DNA of 64,000 nucleotides. Source: Paenarthrobacter sp. DKR-5. GTDB lineage: Bacteria; Actinomycetota; Actinomycetes; Actinomycetales; Micrococcaceae. The stretch lies in contig NZ_JAHBOI010000009.1 in assembly GCF_018531425.1 (NCBI RefSeq), positions 1-64,000 on the forward strand, written 5' to 3'. The notes below the pieces were generated by a model. That model searched no databases, was not told the DNA's origin, and saw only the letters and a program-made list of their open reading frames with translations. Shown piece after piece: positions 1 to 11,630 of the stretch. The translations under genes were made by a program, and so were the position numbers. Each line of letters begins with the position of its first letter. The stretch's first letter is position 1.

Positions 1-131
<131 letters not shown>

Positions 132-557
132 CTACTTTCCGGCCGGCAGCAGCTCGGCAATCAGTGTTTCAACGCGCTTCTTGATCTCGTCCCGGATAGG
201 CCGGACCGAGTCGACGCCCTTGCCCGCCGGGTCCTCAAGGGCCCAGTCCTCGTAGCGCTTGCCGGGGAAAACCGGGCAGGTGTCGCCGCATCCCATCGTA
301 ATGACGACGTCGGACTCCTTGACCGCCTCGGTGGTGAGGATCTTGGGGATTTCGGCCGTGATGTCGATGCCTTCCTCCTGCATTGCCTCAACGGCCGCCG
401 GGTTCACCCGGTCCGCCGGCTCGGAACCGGCCGAGCGCACCTCGATGCGGCCGCGCGCCAGGTGACCCAGGTAGGCCGCCGCCATCTGCGAGCGCCCGGC
501 GTTGTGCACGCAGACGAACAGGACTGAAGGCTTGGGGTCGGGGGATTGGGTGCTCAT
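132..557 (-). CDS. arsC: arsenate reductase, low-molecular-weight phosphatase type
   Basis: The 141-residue product belongs to the thiol-dependent ArsC family that reduces arsenate to arsenite in the cytoplasm. The phosphatase-like active-site loop is visible as C16-V-H-N-A-G-R22 (CX5R) followed by SQ. C90 and C94 in GCGDTC are candidate partner cysteines for the disulfide cascade, and a DP pair (109-110) corresponds to the conserved Asp-Pro loop. The start overlaps the end of the arsenite exporter gene (ATGA), showing translational coupling. The trxB homologue directly downstream suggests thioredoxin as reductant, although mycothiol coupling is also known in actinobacteria. Confidence 0.93.
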   Translation of the reverse strand: MSTQSPDPKPSVLFVCVHNAGRSQMAAAYLGHLARGRIEVRSAGSEPADRVNPAAVEAMQEEGIDITAEIPKILTTEAVKESDVVITMGCGDTCPVFPGKRYEDWALEDPAGKGVDSVRPIRDEIKKRVETLIAELLPAGK

Positions 558-1663
558 AGGGATTCTCCTTCAACGTGTACGGGGTCGGGGGCGGGGAAGA
601 AGCGTTGGCGTGCCCCCAGCGCGGCGTAGACCAAGGCAACGAGGGCTGGAACCTCGATCAGCGGCCCGACGACGCCGGCGAGCGCCTGGCCGGAAGCGGC
701 CCCGAACGTGCCGATTGCCACCGCGATGGCGAGCTCGAAGTTGTTGCCCGCTGCGGTGAAGGCAAGAGTGGTGGTCTTCGCGTAACCGAGGTTCAGGGAG
801 CGTCCCCAGAGCATGCCTGCGCCGAAGACAACGGCGAAGTAGACGGCCAGGGGAAGTGCGATCCGGGCGACATCCAGCGGCCTGGAGGTGATGGTGCCCC
901 CTTGCAGGGCGAAGAGGAGCGCGATGGTGAACAGCAGCCCGTAGAGAGCCCACGGGCCCAGCTTGGGCAGCACGCGGGCTTCGTACCCGTCCCGGCCCAG
1001 CAGCTTCTCCCCTGCGGACCTTGTCAGGAAGCCCGCCAGCAGCGGGATCCCCAGGAACACCAGGACACTGGCCGTGATGGCTCCGAAAGAGAAGGCGGCG
1101 CTGGTCGTCGGGAGCCCCAGCATGCCGGGGAGCACCTGCAGGTAGAACCAGCCCAGCGCGCCGAACGCGAGCACTTGGAACACCGAATTGACCGCCACCA
1201 GGACGGCGGCTGCTTCCCGGTCGCCGCAGGCCAGGTCGTTCCAGATCAGCACCATCGCGATGCATCGGGCGAGGCCGACAATAATCAGTCCGGTGCGGTA
1301 CTCGGGCAGGTCCGGCAGGAAGATCCAGGCCAGCGCGAACATGAACGCGGGAGCGAGGACCCAGTTCAGCAGCAGGGACGTAAGCATGAGCTTGCGGTCC
1401 CCGATCACGCGTCCGGTCTCGTTGTAGCGGACCTTGGCCAGCACCGGGTACATCATCACCAGCAGGCCAACGGCGATCGGCAGGGACACGTTGCCGATCT
1501 TCATCGCGTCCAGCGCTGCACCCAGACCAGGCACGTAGCGGCCCAGCAGAAGACCTGCCGCCATTGCGGCGATGATCCAGACCGGCAGGAAGCGGTCAGC
1601 GGCGGACAGGCGGCCGGTGACGGCGGCCGCAGCGGCGGGAGCTGGACGGGTTTCGGTGCGCAC
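554..1663 (-). CDS. acr3: arsenite efflux transporter, ACR3 family
   Basis: This 369-residue membrane protein has about ten hydrophobic segments and the ACR3 signatures LLVMMYPVLAKVRYNE (near residues 67-82) and GLARCIAMVLIWNDLACGD, in which C134 is the conserved cysteine of this family. It exports arsenite made by ArsC. The start is GTG at 1663, preceded by AGGAG; the frame stays open upstream but would then run antisense through arsR, so the longer version was rejected. The 3' end overlaps arsC by 4 nt. The gene is divergent from arsR and probably controlled by it. Confidence 0.93.
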   Translation of the reverse strand: MRTETRPAPAAAAAVTGRLSAADRFLPVWIIAAMAAGLLLGRYVPGLGAALDAMKIGNVSLPIAVGLLVMMYPVLAKVRYNETGRVIGDRKLMLTSLLLNWVLAPAFMFALAWIFLPDLPEYRTGLIIVGLARCIAMVLIWNDLACGDREAAAVLVAVNSVFQVLAFGALGWFYLQVLPGMLGLPTTSAAFSFGAITASVLVFLGIPLLAGFLTRSAGEKLLGRDGYEARVLPKLGPWALYGLLFTIALLFALQGGTITSRPLDVARIALPLAVYFAVVFGAGMLWGRSLNLGYAKTTTLAFTAAGNNFELAIAVAIGTFGAASGQALAGVVGPLIEVPALVALVYAALGARQRFFPAPDPVHVEGESL

Positions 1664-1713
1664 TGGACTCCTCTGCGCCGGCTTCGCAGCGGGCAGCGTT
1701 AGGATTGATGGTG

Positions 1714-1775
1714 GTCGATACGACGAGTATTGCTGTGCATATCGACGAATGTCAATCCGGATGCATAATGGATGC
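1714..1775. promoter_or_regulatory. divergent ars promoter/operator region
   Basis: Between acr3 and arsR lies the inverted repeat GTCGATA (1714-1720) and TATCGAC (1740-1746), 19 bp apart, with a direct repeat CGACGA(G/A)T at 1721 and 1743. A -10-like CATAAT at 1764-1769 is followed by exactly six bases before the arsR ATG at 1776, which suggests a leaderless arsR transcript. The TATCGAC arm would cover the -35 region, a sensible place for ArsR repression. Operator assignment is inferred from position and symmetry. Confidence 0.5.
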
Positions 1776-2126
1776 ATGACCACTGCGTTAACGCTCGATC
1801 CGCTCGCAGCTGCCGCCTGCTGCGCTCCCGTCACCCGCGAAGTGATGAGCTTCGAGGACGCGCAGAAACATGCCCATCTGCTCAAGGCCGTGGCCGATCC
1901 CACCCGTCTCCGCCTGCTCTCCCTGGTGGCGGCAGGAGAGAACGGGGAGTCCTGCGTCTGCGACCTCACCGAGCCGCTCGGGCTGGGCCAGCCGACAGTC
2001 TCCCACCACCTGAAGATCCTCGTCGACGCGGGCATCCTCAGCCGGGAGAAGCGAGGGAACTGGGCCTACTTCTCGCTCGTGCCCGGCTCCCTCGACGCCG
2101 TCGCCGCGGTGCTCACCGGCCGCTGA
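1776..2126 (+). CDS. arsR: ArsR/SmtB-family arsenic-responsive repressor
   Basis: The 116-residue winged-helix protein has the ArsR metal-binding signature C60-V-C62-D at the start of the DNA-binding helices, then GLGQPTVSHHLKILVDAGILSREKRG, the typical HTH and wing. An extra cysteine pair (C15-C16) lies near the N terminus and may contribute a ligand. It should repress the divergent acr3-arsC-trxB genes until As(III)/Sb(III) binds. The ATG at 1776 is chosen because it sits one promoter-length after CATAAT; an in-frame ATG at 1761 is possible but would lie within the promoter. Confidence 0.9.
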   Translation: MTTALTLDPLAAAACCAPVTREVMSFEDAQKHAHLLKAVADPTRLRLLSLVAAGENGESCVCDLTEPLGLGQPTVSHHLKILVDAGILSREKRGNWAYFSLVPGSLDAVAAVLTGR

Positions 2127-2154
2127 GACCGTCCCCCGGCCAGTGAAATTGCCC

Positions 2155-2177
2155 CCGGCGGGCACCGTGCCGGCCGG
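2155..2177. terminator. possible bidirectional stem-loop between arsR and lacZ
   Basis: CCGGCGGGCAC and GTGCCGGCCGG form an 11-bp stem with one mismatch around a very short centre, located between the convergent 3' ends of arsR and lacZ. No T-run follows, so it could be a factor-dependent terminator or chance GC symmetry. Confidence 0.3.
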
Positions 2178-2187
2178 CGGAGCGAGG

Positions 2188-5954
<3,767 letters not shown>

Positions 5955-5958
5955 CAGT

Positions 5959-6867
5959 TCACCCCTTGCTGGAGCCGAGGGTCAGGCCTGCCACGAAGTG
6001 CCGTTGCAGGAGCACGTAGATGACCAGGGTGGGAATCGCGGTGAGCATCGCCCCCGCGGCGATCAGGTTGTAGTTGGAGAGGAAATTGCCCTGCAGGTTG
6101 TTGATGGCAGTGGTCACGGGGAGCCGGTCCCCGCTTTGGATGAACAGCAGGGGCCAGAAGAAGTCGTTGTAGATGAAGATGACTTCCAGCGTGGCCATGG
6201 CGGCGAGCGCCGGACGGCAGAGCGGCAGGATGATGGACCAGAACTGCGTCCACACCCCGGCGCCGTCCACCAGGGCCGCCTCCGTGAGATCGGACGAGAG
6301 GGCTTTCATGTAGTTGGACAGCACGAAGGTGCAGAAACCGATCTGGAAAGCCGTGTCGACGGCGATCACACTGACGTAGGTGTTCAGCAGGTTCCCCGAG
6401 TCGCTCAACGCGTACGGCAGGTTGAAGTGCTTGAACATTTCGAACAGCGGCGCGGCGAGCACCTGGGGAGGAAGCAGGTTCCCCGCGGTGAACATGATCA
6501 GCAGGGTGATATTGAACTTCCAGCTGAACCGGCTGACCGCAAAGGCCATCAGCGAGGCGAAGAACAGGGTCAGGACCACCGCAGGGACGGTGATCAGCAC
6601 GGAGTTCCAGAAGTACCGGGAGAAGCCGCCCTGGTTCCAGGCCTGGATGAAGTTCTCAAAGCCGAAGCTTCCCTGGAAGCTGAAATAGCCGTACTTGTCG
6701 GTGTCGGCCTTGGGCCGCAGGGCGGTGAAGAGGGTCCACAGCAGCGGGATGAGCCAAATCACCGCCATCACGGTCAGGAAGATGTGCGTGCCGTAGTGGC
6801 GCTTCCCCTTGCGTCCGACAGGTTCCGCGTGGCCGGTGTCCAGCCTCGTGATGGCGGGGGCGCTCAT
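5959..6867 (-). CDS. sugar ABC transporter permease, MalG type (CUT1)
   Basis: The 302-residue inner membrane subunit has six predicted membrane segments and the permease EAA loop (EAALVDGAGVWTQFWSIILP), where the ATPase docks. It pairs with the MalF-type permease whose gene overlaps it by 4 nt (ATGA at 6864-6867), so the two are translationally coupled. Together with the binding protein upstream they form a CUT1 importer, probably for a galactoside. No ATPase gene is present here; such systems often share one multi-sugar ATPase (MsmK/MalK type) encoded elsewhere. Confidence 0.92.
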   Translation of the reverse strand: MSAPAITRLDTGHAEPVGRKGKRHYGTHIFLTVMAVIWLIPLLWTLFTALRPKADTDKYGYFSFQGSFGFENFIQAWNQGGFSRYFWNSVLITVPAVVLTLFFASLMAFAVSRFSWKFNITLLIMFTAGNLLPPQVLAAPLFEMFKHFNLPYALSDSGNLLNTYVSVIAVDTAFQIGFCTFVLSNYMKALSSDLTEAALVDGAGVWTQFWSIILPLCRPALAAMATLEVIFIYNDFFWPLLFIQSGDRLPVTTAINNLQGNFLSNYNLIAAGAMLTAIPTLVIYVLLQRHFVAGLTLGSSKG

Positions 6868-7817
6868 TCCGCCACTCCCTTCTTGAAGGTGCGGGCCAGG
6901 TACCAGGTGATCGGCACCAGCGAGATCACCAGCAGGATCACCGCGAGCGCGGAGCCTACGCCGATCACCTGGCCCTCCCCGACCAGGTTCTGGATGACCA
7001 GGGCGCTGATCAGTTCCAGACCGTTGGTGCCGCGGTTGATCACGTAAACGATGTCGAAGGCCCGCAGGGACTCGATCAGTGTGATGACGATGATGACGAT
7101 GTTGATGGGGCGCATGGCCGGGAAGACCACGCGGAAGAAGGTCTGGGTGGCGGTGGCGCCGTCGATCGCCGCGGCTTCCCGCAGGGACGGATCGACGCCC
7201 TTCAGGCCGGCCAGGTACAGGATCATGACGTAGCCCGCGTGCCGCCAGGTGGCGGCGAAGAGTGCGGCCCAGATGTTCACGCCCGCGTCGCCGAACCAGT
7301 CGACGGCGTTGGGCTTGCCCGCTGTTCCGAGCAGGAAGTTCAGGAGCCCGCTGTCGCGGTTGTAGAACAACTGCCAGATGATGCCAATCAGGGCCAGGGA
7401 GAGCATCACCGGGGTGAAGAAGATGCTCTGGTAGATCTTGCTGCCCTTGATCTTCTGGTCCAGCAGCACCGCCAGAAGCAGCCCCAGGGGCGTGGCGATG
7501 ACGGCCAGGAACACCAGCCAGAGGATGTTGTGCTGGACGGCGGGCCAGAACGGCGGGTAGTCCTGTGCCACGTACTGGTAGTTCGCGGTCCCGGCCGGCT
7601 TGATGTCAGCCAGGTCCAGACCGTTCCACCGGGTGAAGGACAGTCCGATGGAGAGCAGGGTGGGGATCCAGACCAGCACCAGCTGGATCAGGGTGGGAAT
7701 CGCCACCATGACGGCGAGGACGAGCTTGTCCCGCCCGGAAAGGCGGCGGACCCGCCGGTTCGGCGCCGGCGCCGCAGCCGCGGCGCCGGCAAGTGATGTC
7801 TTCGTTGAGGAGCTCAT
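6864..7817 (-). CDS. sugar ABC transporter permease, MalF type (CUT1)
   Basis: This 317-residue integral membrane protein carries an N-terminal cytoplasmic stretch ending in RRVRRLSGRDK, then six membrane segments and the EAA motif EAAAIDGATATQTFFRVVFP. It is the MalF-like partner of the following permease, with which it overlaps by 4 nt, and lies 33 bp after the binding-protein gene. The operon context with a GH2 beta-galactosidase suggests that the substrate is a beta-galactoside oligosaccharide, but CUT1 permease sequence alone does not fix specificity. Confidence 0.92.
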   Translation of the reverse strand: MSSSTKTSLAGAAAAAPAPNRRVRRLSGRDKLVLAVMVAIPTLIQLVLVWIPTLLSIGLSFTRWNGLDLADIKPAGTANYQYVAQDYPPFWPAVQHNILWLVFLAVIATPLGLLLAVLLDQKIKGSKIYQSIFFTPVMLSLALIGIIWQLFYNRDSGLLNFLLGTAGKPNAVDWFGDAGVNIWAALFAATWRHAGYVMILYLAGLKGVDPSLREAAAIDGATATQTFFRVVFPAMRPINIVIIVITLIESLRAFDIVYVINRGTNGLELISALVIQNLVGEGQVIGVGSALAVILLVISLVPITWYLARTFKKGVAE

Positions 7818-7850
7818 GGAGTCATTTCTTTCGCGCTGTCCCGTGCATGG

Positions 7851-9170
7851 TTACTGGGCGGCGTAGAGCGCCTTGGCCTGGGACTCGAGGTTCTTGACGT
7901 CGACGCTGCCGTCCTTGATGAAGCTCTGCAGCGCCGGGATCATCACGTTGTTGGCCATTGCCGGCAGCGCATCCCGGTCAAAGAACTGGCTGATGCTCTT
8001 CGCGTTGGCGATCACGTCGGCGCACTTCTTGTTCAACGGGGTGAACTTCGAGGTGTCCGCGCCCTTCGCTGTCGCGATGTTCGAGGGATCGACCGAGGCG
8101 TACACGTCCTGGCCCTCCGCCGTGCCCATGTAGGCCAGGAAGTCCTTTGCGGCCTGGTTCTGGCCACCCTTCTTGGAGAGCATCAGGCCGTCGATGGGGG
8201 CTTCCACCGCGTCGGTGCCCTCGACGGCGATCGCCGGGAAGGGGAAGAAGTCGATGTCGGCCAGCACAGCCTTGTCGGTGAACTGCTGGGTGACGAAGGA
8301 GCCGAGCAGGTACATGCCTGACTTCTTCGCGCCCAGGCTCTGGGCGGAGTCCTGCCAGGTCATGCCCAGCGCGTTCGGGTTCTGGAACGGCAGCAGCGCC
8401 TTCCAGGTGTCGAAAACGTCGCTGACCTTCTTCTGGTCCCAGCTTTCCTTGTGCGCGCACAGGTCGAGGTGGAACTGGTAGCCGTTCAGGCGCATGTTGA
8501 TGTAGTCGAACGTGCCCATCGCGGGCCAGCCGTCCTTGTCCGAGAATTCGATCGGGATCAGGCCGTCGTTCTTCATCTTCCCCGCCAGGGTCTTCAGTTC
8601 GTCGAAGGTCTTCGGGACGGTGTACCCCTTCTGCGCCCATAGGCTCTTGCGGTAGAAGAAGCCCCACGGGTAGTTGTAGTTGGGAACGAAGTACATCTTG
8701 CCGTCGTCGCCGGTGGAGGCCTTCTTCATCGCGTCGGAGTAGTTGCCGCCGATCTTCTCCCAGACGTCGTCGATGGGTGCGACGAGGCCCTTCGTGGCGT
8801 AGTAGCGCATCCGGTAGCCGGCGAACCAGGTGAACGCGTCGTCCGGGCTGCCCTGCAGGTAGCTGTTGATCTTGTTCTGGAAGTCGTTGTGCGGGACCAC
8901 GTTGGTAGTGACGGTGTCGCCGGTCTTCTTGGTGAACGCGTCGGTCACGGCCTTGTAGGCGTTCTTGGGTACTTCGTCCGAGGCGCTGGAGCCGAAGGTG
9001 AGGGACTTCGACGAGGAGCCGCCGCCGGACGGGCCGCTGCCGCCGGTGCAGGCGGACAGCCAAGGGGCGGCCGCGATGCCGGCAGCGCCGAGGCCCAGGG
9101 TCCGCAGCAGCGTGCGCCGGTCGATGGGGGAACGGCCGGCGGCAGCAAAGACGCTTTCATCGGGAACCAT
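7851..9170 (-). CDS. ABC transporter sugar-binding lipoprotein
   Basis: The 439-residue product is a family 1 extracellular solute-binding protein. It begins with a twin-arginine-like signal (DRRTLLRTLGLGAAG, R18-R19) and a lipobox ending LSAC with C41 as the lipidated cysteine, so it is tethered outside the membrane. The ATG at 9170 is chosen because AGGAG lies five bases upstream; an upstream in-frame start lacks such a site. As first gene of the operon it delivers the galactoside to the two permeases. A CRP-like box and a direct-repeat operator lie just upstream. Confidence 0.92.
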   Translation of the reverse strand: MVPDESVFAAAGRSPIDRRTLLRTLGLGAAGIAAAPWLSACTGGSGPSGGGSSSKSLTFGSSASDEVPKNAYKAVTDAFTKKTGDTVTTNVVPHNDFQNKINSYLQGSPDDAFTWFAGYRMRYYATKGLVAPIDDVWEKIGGNYSDAMKKASTGDDGKMYFVPNYNYPWGFFYRKSLWAQKGYTVPKTFDELKTLAGKMKNDGLIPIEFSDKDGWPAMGTFDYINMRLNGYQFHLDLCAHKESWDQKKVSDVFDTWKALLPFQNPNALGMTWQDSAQSLGAKKSGMYLLGSFVTQQFTDKAVLADIDFFPFPAIAVEGTDAVEAPIDGLMLSKKGGQNQAAKDFLAYMGTAEGQDVYASVDPSNIATAKGADTSKFTPLNKKCADVIANAKSISQFFDRDALPAMANNVMIPALQSFIKDGSVDVKNLESQAKALYAAQ

Positions 9171-9194
9171 TTTTACTCCTTTGTAAAGAGGGCA

Positions 9195-9210
9195 TGTGAT
9201 GTGCATCACT
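9195..9210. promoter_or_regulatory. CRP/GlxR-like box upstream of the galactoside operon
   Basis: TGTGA (9195-9199), six bases, then TCACT (9206-9210) matches the CRP-family consensus TGTGA-N6-TCACA with one change. It lies about 25 bp upstream of the binding-protein start codon. Position relative to the transcription start is unknown, so it could activate or repress. Confidence 0.45.
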
Positions 9211-9236
9211 CACAGGAACGATCATAATAGATCGAA

Positions 9237-9255
9237 AAGAAACATGGAAGAACAT
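9237..9255. promoter_or_regulatory. direct-repeat operator candidate for the DeoR regulator
   Basis: AAGAAACAT (9237-9245) and AAGAACAT (9248-9255) start 11 bp apart, one helical turn, inside the only AT-rich stretch upstream of the galactoside operon (about 9215-9260). Direct repeats one turn apart are common for DeoR-family proteins. A weak -10-like TATGAT/TATTAT lies alongside on the minus strand. The site is inferred from position and spacing. Confidence 0.4.
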
Positions 9256-9463
9256 TTTCTATCTCGGTTTGGTCACAGGGACGTATTCGCACAGACGAGG
9301 GGTGGCCTTCGCCTTGAGAAACGGCAAGCGCACCGGAGGTCCGGGCCAGGGCGCGAGGGGGAGGTAAGTTGGCACGGCCCTCGAGTCTGCCGGCGCGGCC
9401 GGCCGCGGCCCGCGAGAAGAAGCGAGCGAGCGAACGTACGTCGCGGAGAAGCCAGGCGGGCCG

Positions 9464-9950
9464 TGCGGCTTTGCCTGTACCGAACTCCTCACCCTCCCGA
9501 TACTGATCGCCCCCTGCTTCGTCGCCCTGGTCGTGCCGGTGTTCGCACTCGATTACTGCCAACGTGCTGCAGACCATGGCGGCGACGGTCATCACTGTCA
9601 CCTCCATCACCGCCCCCCTCCTCCTGATGGGGCTCCAGCAAGCCGCCAGCGGTCTTGCGTCGCAGGTTCTCGATCAGTTCCTCCGCCGAAAAGTCGACCA
9701 GGTTTAAGCGGGGTTTTCGTCGGGCCGGGGGCTTTCCGTCTGCTGGCAGCGGCCACCAGCGACCCGGGCCGGAATCACATTTATGCCGCCACCACCGCTT
9801 GGTTCTCAGTGTGATCGGCTTCAATCTCCTGATACTGCTCTTCTGTACAACCGTCAACCAGATTCGCAGGCCGCCGAAGTCCTCTCCGGCGATTCCGCCC
9901 CGCGCTGCGACGCGGCAAGGTCGGCCCTCCGCCTTCCTGGACGCACAGCC
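9464..9950 (+). pseudogene. remains of small membrane gene(s), frame disrupted
   Basis: Within the gap between the galactoside promoter and the ZIP gene, coding-like sequence (high G/C at third positions) jumps frame. One frame reads ELLTLPILIAPCFVALVVPV up to about 9551; a second frame from about 9552 reads ITANVLQTMAATVITVTSIT and continues to a TAA at 9705-9707. A later stretch reads SVIGFNLLILLFCTTVNQIR after another apparent frame change near 9810. Joining the pieces would give hydrophobic membrane proteins. No homologue was recognised and no good ribosome site was found. The rest of 9256-9961 shows no recognisable gene. Confidence 0.3.
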
Positions 9951-9961
9951 CCGCGCTGGCG

Positions 9962-10759
9962 GTGCCAGAGATCCCCCAGCAGGCCACCAACATGCGATCC
10001 ATTCTCAATAATGGTACCCTCGGGGGTATGGCTCTGCTCATGGCGCTCAGCACCTTCTTTTCCACTTCTGCAGGTGGTCTATTCGCCCTGCGGAACAAGG
10101 ACAGGCTTCACCTGGTCCTCGGCTTCAGCGCTGGGTTGATCCTGGGCGTGGTGGCCTTCGACCTCCTGCCGGAGATCTCCCGACTGGCCCAGCAGACCGC
10201 GGTGCCTTTTCAGGCGCCGATGATCGCGTTGGCGGCAGGCTTCCTCGGCTTCCACATCATTGAAAAAGCTGTCCTGATCCACAGTGCACACGAAGGCGAG
10301 TACGGCGTGCATAGCCACGGACACCCCTCGGTCGGCGTTGCCTCGGCACTCGCGCTGGCAGGCCACAGCCTGACCGACGGCATCGCGATCGGCCTGGCGT
10401 TCCAGGTCAGCCCCACGGCCGGCATTGGGGTCGCACTCGCTGTCATCGGACACGACTTCGCTGACGGCTTGAATACTGTCGGCCTGCTCCTCGCCAACCG
10501 CAACAGCCGCCGGCAAGTGTTCAAGTACCTGGCGCTGGACGCGCTCACACCTTTGGTCGGCGCGGCCTTGACACTGTTCATACACGTTCCTGACAGCGGG
10601 CTCCTGATCTACCTCGGAGTGTTCGCCGGTTTCCTCCTCTACATCGGTGCAAGCGACGTACTTCCCCAAGCACACGCGAAGCGACCATCGTCCGGGGCGC
10701 TGACCCTCACCGTGGCCGGCGCCGCCGCCATGTACGTGGTCGTCGGACTCCTGCCGTAG
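9962..10759 (+). CDS. ZIP-family metal transporter
   Basis: This 265-residue protein (from GTG 9962) has eight likely membrane segments and the paired ZIP metal-site motifs HSLTDGIAIG and HDFADGLNTV in the fourth and fifth helices, plus a histidine-rich loop (HSAHEGEYGVHSHGH). It probably moves Zn2+ or another divalent metal into the cytoplasm, or out in GufA-like members. The start is uncertain: ATG at 9992 or 10028 would also leave a complete family core and none has a strong ribosome site. It ends 6 bp from the convergent secreted-protein gene. Confidence 0.85.
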   Translation: MPEIPQQATNMRSILNNGTLGGMALLMALSTFFSTSAGGLFALRNKDRLHLVLGFSAGLILGVVAFDLLPEISRLAQQTAVPFQAPMIALAAGFLGFHIIEKAVLIHSAHEGEYGVHSHGHPSVGVASALALAGHSLTDGIAIGLAFQVSPTAGIGVALAVIGHDFADGLNTVGLLLANRNSRRQVFKYLALDALTPLVGAALTLFIHVPDSGLLIYLGVFAGFLLYIGASDVLPQAHAKRPSSGALTLTVAGAAAMYVVVGLLP

Positions 10760-10765
10760 CCGTTC

Positions 10766-11572
10766 TTAGCCTCGCTTGCCCCCTCCTCCTCCGGACGTGA
10801 CTGTGACGGTCTTGACCGCGTCAGCAGGGTTGGAGAAACTCACGGTACCCTCAGGCACCTGGAACTTCAGCTGGTAAGTCCCCGGCTCGGAGGGACGCCA
10901 GTTGTAGCCGAAGACAACCGCACCTGTCGCGTTGATCTCCCCGGGCATCCCCGCGGTCACCGTTCCGTTCGGGCCGGTGATAGTAACCGAGGCTCCGGCG
11001 ACCCAGACGCGCGCCGGCATGGCCTGATCAGACGCCGTATAGCCACCGTTGCCGTCCGGGGAAGCGAGGGTGCCGTAGGCGGAGTTCCGGTCAAGGAGGC
11101 TCGGCTGGAGCTTCACCACGGTGTAACCCAGCATGGACGTCTGGGTGTCCGAGGTCAGGCCCATCTCGACTCGGACTGGATGGCCCGCCTTCAGAGATGC
11201 GGAGCCGGAAAGATTGTCGCCCCATTTCACCGTGGCCGTATCGGTGCTCTGCACTGTGTATTCGGCTTGCCACTTGTTCTTGCCCTGGACGTAGTAGTAA
11301 GCGGTCGGGTCGATTTCGTAGCCGGTGGACGGGGTCCCTGTGGGGGGCTGGAGTGCAGGGTCGGTGAGGCCGAACCCGGCCGAGCCGATGAACACAGCCG
11401 GGACGGAGAGGTTGTTGCTCGCCGTGGTTTCCCCGCCACCGCCGCCACCGCCGCCACCGCCACCGTGCCCGGCGCCGGGCCCGGCCGCGAAGGCGGAGGC
11501 CGGAACCAGGGCCATTGCCGCCGCAGCGGCGACGCCGGCCATGCCTGCAAGGACTTTTTGAATGATCGCCAT
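10766..11572 (-). CDS. secreted protein with glycine-rich linker, function unknown
   Basis: The 268-residue product has a clear Sec signal (KVLAGMAGVAAAAAMALVPASAFA) followed by a linker GPGAGHG and a run of 11 glycines, then a beta-rich domain containing YYYVQGKNKWQAEY, VKWGDNLSGSASLKAGHPVR and a final Ig-like segment (GTYQLKFQVPEGTV). It is likely exported. Start ATG at 11572 is preferred over a longer frame that would overlap the upstream gene. No cysteines or metal motif stand out. It follows a second secreted-protein gene by 58 bp on the same strand, suggesting a two-gene unit. Function is not recognised. Confidence 0.75.
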   Translation of the reverse strand: MAIIQKVLAGMAGVAAAAAMALVPASAFAAGPGAGHGGGGGGGGGGGETTASNNLSVPAVFIGSAGFGLTDPALQPPTGTPSTGYEIDPTAYYYVQGKNKWQAEYTVQSTDTATVKWGDNLSGSASLKAGHPVRVEMGLTSDTQTSMLGYTVVKLQPSLLDRNSAYGTLASPDGNGGYTASDQAMPARVWVAGASVTITGPNGTVTAGMPGEINATGAVVFGYNWRPSEPGTYQLKFQVPEGTVSFSNPADAVKTVTVTSGGGGGKRG

Positions 11573-11630
11573 AACTTTTCTCTTTCTCTGGGATGCCCGG
11601 ACGATAGGTGCCGGGCGTTCATCGCGCGTC

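Noticed and set aside
575-1702. Long open frame on the plus strand opposite acr3
   Set aside because: Low-complexity polar composition and no motif; acr3 on the other strand has full family features.
1664-2035. N-terminal extension of acr3
   Set aside because: The frame is open but would run antisense through arsR and its promoter; GTG 1663 has a ribosome site and gives normal family length.
11425-11460. GGC/CCG repeat tract as a variable microsatellite gene
   Set aside because: The tract encodes the poly-glycine linker of a secreted protein. Slippage is possible, but it is not a separate feature.
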